Source of the DNA: a bacterium
GTDB lineage: Bacteria; Pseudomonadota; Alphaproteobacteria; Caulobacterales; Hyphomonadaceae
Assembly: GCA_030824255.1 (NCBI GenBank)
Contig: JAVBYB010000052.1
Coordinates: 1 to 10,136, forward strand
Length of the DNA stretch: 10,136 nt
Direction of reading: 5' to 3'
This document shows positions 7,419 to 10,136 of the stretch, piece by piece; the stretch's first letter is position 1; every line of letters starts with the position of its first letter. The notes below the pieces were generated by a model, which saw nothing but the letters and a program-made list of their open reading frames with translations, searched no databases and was not told the origin of the DNA. Position numbers and translations under genes: made by a program.

Positions 7419-8039
7419 ATGAAACTGATATCCTTGCTCGCCGTCGCGACAGCGATCGGCGGGGTTGCGGCTGCACCCGCCTTCGCGCAGGACGCGCCCG
7501 CTCCGGCTCCTGCGCCGGTCGAGCCTGAAAAACCGCATGCGTCTGGCTTCTACGCCGGCGGCGGCATCAACCTCTATTTCCTGGATCGCGACGCCGCTGC
7601 TGGCGGCATGCCGATCGTCTTTGAAGACCAGCCCTCACCCGGCGCTTTCATGGGCCGCCTCGGCTATGCCTTCAACGAGAACTTTGCTGTGGAAGTTGAA
7701 GCCGGCATCGGCGGCGCCCGCTCGCAGTTCACGACGTCCGGCGGCGGCGCCGATGGCGAGATCGGCATCGAGACGCCTGTCGGCGCTCACCTCGTCGTTT
7801 CCATGCCGCTGAACGGCAACGGTTACATCATGGGCAAGGCTGGCTATGTCACCGCCAAGGTGTCGCGCGAATATCTGGGCTTCGATTATGAAGACCTCGA
7901 CATCAACGGCCCTACGTTCGGCGTCGGTGCGGGCCTTCGCTCGGGCCCGTGGGATTACCGCTTCGAGTACAGCTTCATGTCCGGCGGGGATTCCGGCGAT
8001 GGCGGCGTCCTCGGCATGTTCGTGATGCACCACTTCTAG
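7419..8039 (+). CDS. Small outer-membrane beta-barrel protein
   Basis: The 206-residue precursor has a clear Sec signal peptide: Lys2, a hydrophobic core, and an AFA|Q cleavage site after residue 23. The mature protein starts with an Ala/Pro-rich spacer (DAPAPAPAPVEP, about residues 25-36), then about 165 residues of glycine-rich alternating hydrophobic/polar strands (for example GFYAGGGINLYF, GYIMGKAGYVTAKV, WDYRFEYSFM). It ends in a terminal Phe (FVMHHF), the C-terminal signal recognised by the BAM insertion machinery. The size fits an eight-stranded barrel of the outer membrane beta-barrel superfamily (OmpA-barrel/Omp25-like). There are no cysteines and no OmpA peptidoglycan-binding domain. 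The GGAGG at 7407-7411, 7 bases before the ATG, fixes the start. Its exact role (surface stability, adhesion, small-solute transport) cannot be told from sequence. It is separated from the lyase gene by 80 bp including the leader hairpin. Confidence 0.85.
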   Translation: MKLISLLAVATAIGGVAAAPAFAQDAPAPAPAPVEPEKPHASGFYAGGGINLYFLDRDAAAGGMPIVFEDQPSPGAFMGRLGYAFNENFAVEVEAGIGGARSQFTTSGGGADGEIGIETPVGAHLVVSMPLNGNGYIMGKAGYVTAKVSREYLGFDYEDLDINGPTFGVGAGLRSGPWDYRFEYSFMSGGDSGDGGVLGMFVMHHF

Positions 8040-8061
8040 GCTGCGCCCCGGACATGAAATG

Positions 8062-8099
8062 AAAGGCGGTTGCGCAGGCGCGCAGCCGCCTTTTGTTGT
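8062..8099. terminator. Bidirectional terminator between convergent genes
   Basis: A 14-bp stem with one T-G wobble is formed by 8062-8075 and 8080-8093 around an AGGC loop, followed by TTTTGTTGT on the plus strand. On the minus strand the same hairpin is followed by TTTCATTTCAT. It sits 22 bp after the beta-barrel stop and directly after the stop of the minus-strand gene (8100-8102), so it can serve both. Confidence 0.88.
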
Positions 8100-9014
8100 C
8101 TAGGGCTCGCCAAGCCCGTTGAGATCGTGTGAGGCATCGTGGCGATAGCGCCACGCCCCCTCACGCTTCACGCCCTCGATCCGCAGGCACGCATAGGGCC
8201 GCGAGCCCTGATTGTCCGCGTCGCGGCTGTCGATCGGCCACACCTTCGCGCAGTCGCGCGTCAGGCACCAGCAGGCTTCCCCCGCTGCTTCATCATCACC
8301 AGGCCCGCGCTGCATGAAGATCACGGGATCACCGCTCACCCCCTTCAGCTTTGCCAGCGCCGATCCCTTGTCCGCGAGTAGCTGATCCGCCCGATAGCGA
8401 TCCAGCAGGATACGCGCGACACCCTCCACATTATCGCCACGCAGCGCGAAAGCGAACACACCGGCCTTCTGCGCGACCGTCGCGCGATGCTCCCAGTCCG
8501 CCGGCGCGACGACCAGATCGCCGCCCTTGCCCCCCGGCAGCCGGCGCTTGAGCCCGGAAGGCTCCAGCGCGCCCGTGCTCATGAACATCAGGAATGGCCC
8601 CACATCCCGCGTACATCCCAGCACGCGCTCATGCAGGCTGATCCCTGGCGCGCGCAGCTGCGCCGTCAGCAGCGTCTCCTCCGCAGTCGCGCAATCGGAT
8701 ACACGCCCGACAAACTCCCCGCGCAACGCCCCCGCAACGGCGCCCAGCCCATCGACAAACCCGCCAATGGAATGATCGGTCACGCCATAGATGGCATCGA
8801 CATCCTCGAACACGCGCTCATTGGAATAGAGCCCCTCGACCACAACACACTTGCCCATCCAGCCTCTGGGATCGGCCGCCACCGCCGCAACGCTTGTGCG
8901 CTCGGAATTATCCGCCGTGCACACAGCCGTGCGTGGAACCTGATTCTGCGGCACGGCTCCGGGCGCACACAGAACAGCCGCCGCCACAACGAGGAAGAAA
9001 GCGCGTGTCATCAT
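8100..9014 (-). CDS. Secreted protein of unknown function with eight cysteines
   Basis: I do not recognise a family. The 304-residue product begins MMTRAFFLVVAAAVLCAPGA, a Sec signal peptide with likely cleavage near residue 20. The Cys in it does not form a lipobox, because Leu precedes it. The mature part has eight cysteines, including a CWCLTRDC cluster near the C terminus, an even number that would allow four disulfides in the periplasm. The segment DPRGWMGKCVVVEGLYSNERVF looks like the start of a small beta-domain (a DP-x-GW-x-GK-x-V pattern), and near the end YACLRIEGV is followed by a Trp/Arg/His-rich tail. The start is uncertain between two adjacent ATGs (9014 and 9011) behind a weak AGCAGG; the frame stays open to 9092, but the longer version would bury the signal peptide. 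Base composition matches the neighbours, so I see no sign of transfer. It converges on the beta-barrel gene and diverges from the hydrolase gene. Confidence 0.72.
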   Translation of the reverse strand: MMTRAFFLVVAAAVLCAPGAVPQNQVPRTAVCTADNSERTSVAAVAADPRGWMGKCVVVEGLYSNERVFEDVDAIYGVTDHSIGGFVDGLGAVAGALRGEFVGRVSDCATAEETLLTAQLRAPGISLHERVLGCTRDVGPFLMFMSTGALEPSGLKRRLPGGKGGDLVVAPADWEHRATVAQKAGVFAFALRGDNVEGVARILLDRYRADQLLADKGSALAKLKGVSGDPVIFMQRGPGDDEAAGEACWCLTRDCAKVWPIDSRDADNQGSRPYACLRIEGVKREGAWRYRHDASHDLNGLGEP

Positions 9015-9122
9015 GCCCAACCTGCTAGCATGGCTCGAATCTTTCCCGAACCCCCACCCGTCAAGCTGGACGCGTTCCACAGCCCATCGCAAGACTGATC
9101 ACGCCCTTCTTACGGAGCCGCC
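9015..9122. promoter_or_regulatory. Divergent intergenic region, promoters presumed
   Basis: This 108-bp gap separates the minus-strand secreted protein from the plus-strand hydrolase and must carry starts of transcription in both directions unless promoters lie inside the genes. I find no convincing -35/-10 pair and no strong palindrome here. Confidence 0.35.
9114..9117 (+). promoter_or_regulatory. Shine-Dalgarno fixing a GTG start
   Basis: GGAG lies 5 bases before the GTG at 9123. No ATG occurs in this frame before the in-frame ATG at 9174, which would cut away most of the lipoprotein signal peptide, so the GTG is the likely start. Confidence 0.65.
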
Positions 9123-10136
9123 GTGACCCGCTCATCTTCCCGCCTTGCCTTCGCATCCGCACTCACGACGCTCATGCTCGCAGCCTGCACGCCCCAATCT
9201 GCATCACCCGTGGCCGAAGCGCCGCCTGTCCGCCGCGAATTCCAGCTCCCCGCGGGCGCCGTCACCATGCCAGACCTGCAAGCCGCCATGCGCGATGGCG
9301 TCCGCCTCCGCACCTCCGTCTGGCTCCCGCAGGCCGACGGCCAGTTCCCCGTCGTCCTCGTCCGCACGCCCTACAAAACAGAGATGCGCCCCTTCTGGGA
9401 AAAGCTGCTTGGCGCAGGCTATGCCGTCGTCGAACAGCATGAGCGCGGCGCCTATCTCTCCGAGGGTGAGATGCGAATGCTTGGCCGCGCCGACGAAGAT
9501 GGATGGGACACGCTCGACTGGATCACGCAGCAAGGCTGGTCCAACGGCGCCATCGCCACCTATGGCTGCTCCTCCTCCGCCGAGAACCAGCTCAAGCTCG
9601 CATCTCTGGGTCACCCTGCACACAAGGCCATGATCGTCGGCTCCTCGGGCGTCGGCATCGCGGAAGCAGGTCCGCACAGGGAAGGCGGAAATTTCTGGCG
9701 CGGCGGCGTCTGGCAGATGGGCTGGGCGGATTACTTCTTCGGCGCGATGCCCATCGACTGGCCGCAACTTCCTGCCGGCCTCACGGACGCGGAGCGCACG
9801 CAACAGACCGCTACATTCCAGTGGCCAGCGCGTGAAGGCGTCGAAACCGAAGTCTTCAACAACGCCCGCATGCACCTGCCGATGATCGATCTCGCCAGAG
9901 CCGCCGGCGCGCCCGACACCGAGATCGAGGAATACCTCCAGCGCGGCCCCGCACACCCCGCCTGGGCCGAAGACCGCGTCACCAATGCCGACATGATCAA
10001 AATTCCCGGCCTCTGGGCCGAAGCCGCGTACGACATCTCGGCTCCCTCCGGCGCCGCCTTCTTCGAGAAGACCCGCACGGAAAATCCCGCCGGCACGCAG
10101 TCCATCGTCATCACCAACGGCCCGCACTGCGGCTTG
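9123..10136 (+). CDS. CocE/NonD-family alpha/beta-hydrolase lipoprotein (3' truncated by window)
   Basis: This is a serine hydrolase of the X-Pro dipeptidyl-peptidase/CocE group (S15-type fold), which hydrolyses esters or amides; the substrate cannot be told. It has 338 codons in the window and runs off the end. The N terminus is a lipoprotein signal with lipobox LAAC (Cys22) followed by Thr, so outer-membrane anchoring is likely. The hydrolase core opens with MRDGVRLRTSVWLP and PVVLVRTPY, typical of the family. GYAVVEQHERG replaces the usual D-x-RG strand-turn. The nucleophile elbow is Tyr-Gly-Cys-Ser150-Ser-Ser-Ala, lacking the second Gly of the common GxSxG. Asp304 (in AAYD) and His335 (in NGPHCG, 10125-10127) fit the other two triad positions, so the catalytic set looks complete. 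The C-terminal jelly-roll domain expected in this roughly 550-600 residue family would lie beyond the window. The start is a GTG with GGAG 5 bases upstream. Confidence 0.85.
   Translation, partial: MTRSSSRLAFASALTTLMLAACTPQSASPVAEAPPVRREFQLPAGAVTMPDLQAAMRDGVRLRTSVWLPQADGQFPVVLVRTPYKTEMRPFWEKLLGAGYAVVEQHERGAYLSEGEMRMLGRADEDGWDTLDWITQQGWSNGAIATYGCSSSAENQLKLASLGHPAHKAMIVGSSGVGIAEAGPHREGGNFWRGGVWQMGWADYFFGAMPIDWPQLPAGLTDAERTQQTATFQWPAREGVETEVFNNARMHLPMIDLARAAGAPDTEIEEYLQRGPAHPAWAEDRVTNADMIKIPGLWAEAAYDISAPSGAAFFEKTRTENPAGTQSIVITNGPHCGL

Noticed and set aside
9015..9092. Longer start for the minus-strand secreted protein
   Set aside because: It would put 26 non-hydrophobic residues before a clear signal peptide, and the two ATGs at 9014/9011 have a Shine-Dalgarno-like AGCAGG at good spacing.
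8487..9098. Plus-strand open frame of 203 codons opposite the secreted protein
   Set aside because: The product is rich in Arg/Pro/His without a domain or a convincing ribosome binding site. The minus-strand frame has a proper signal peptide.
9204..10127. Minus-strand open frame of 307 codons opposite the hydrolase
   Set aside because: The plus frame has a lipobox and a complete catalytic triad, so the antisense frame is a shadow.

Overview
The window is GC-rich with codon third positions dominated by G and C. Its gene content and order (addB-addA-thioredoxin, an HpcH/HpaI-type malyl-CoA lyase, a small outer-membrane beta-barrel protein) point to a Gram-negative alphaproteobacterium. A Caulobacterales/Hyphomonadaceae-like host is my guess from memory of such genomes, not something the sequence proves. 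I see no tRNA, rRNA, CRISPR array, insertion sequence, integrase or phage gene. This looks like ordinary chromosomal core with one locally duplicated gene.

Layout. Bases 1-1761 hold the 3' part of addB, whose start lies before the window. It overlaps addA (1758-5297) by 4 bp, and together they encode the AddAB helicase-nuclease for double-strand break repair. After an 82-bp gap come two tandem 110-residue thioredoxins (5380-5712 and 5750-6082). The first has the standard CGPC active site and the second has CGSC. A strong hairpin terminator (6144-6180) closes this group. A malyl-CoA/beta-methylmalyl-CoA lyase gene (6280-7338) follows. Then comes a small outer-membrane beta-barrel gene (7419-8039) with a hairpin folded over its ribosome binding site. 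A bidirectional terminator (8062-8099) separates it from a convergent gene for an unrecognised secreted, cysteine-containing protein (8100-9014, minus strand). A 108-bp divergent region leads to a CocE/NonD-type alpha/beta-hydrolase lipoprotein (9123 onward), cut by the window end just after its probable catalytic histidine.

How the genes work together. AddB and AddA are subunits of one enzyme and are translationally coupled. The thioredoxins probably share transcription with them or have a promoter in the short gap, and both stop at the same terminator. The lyase is a carbon-metabolism gene handling glyoxylate with acetyl- or propionyl-CoA. The last three genes all encode exported proteins, without an obvious shared pathway.

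I did not find a clearly new biological system. The observations most worth a second look are the duplicated thioredoxin with a Pro-to-Ser active-site change made by a single base, the hairpin over the beta-barrel gene's ribosome binding site, the Chloroflexus-like character of the lyase, and the orphan secreted cysteine protein.
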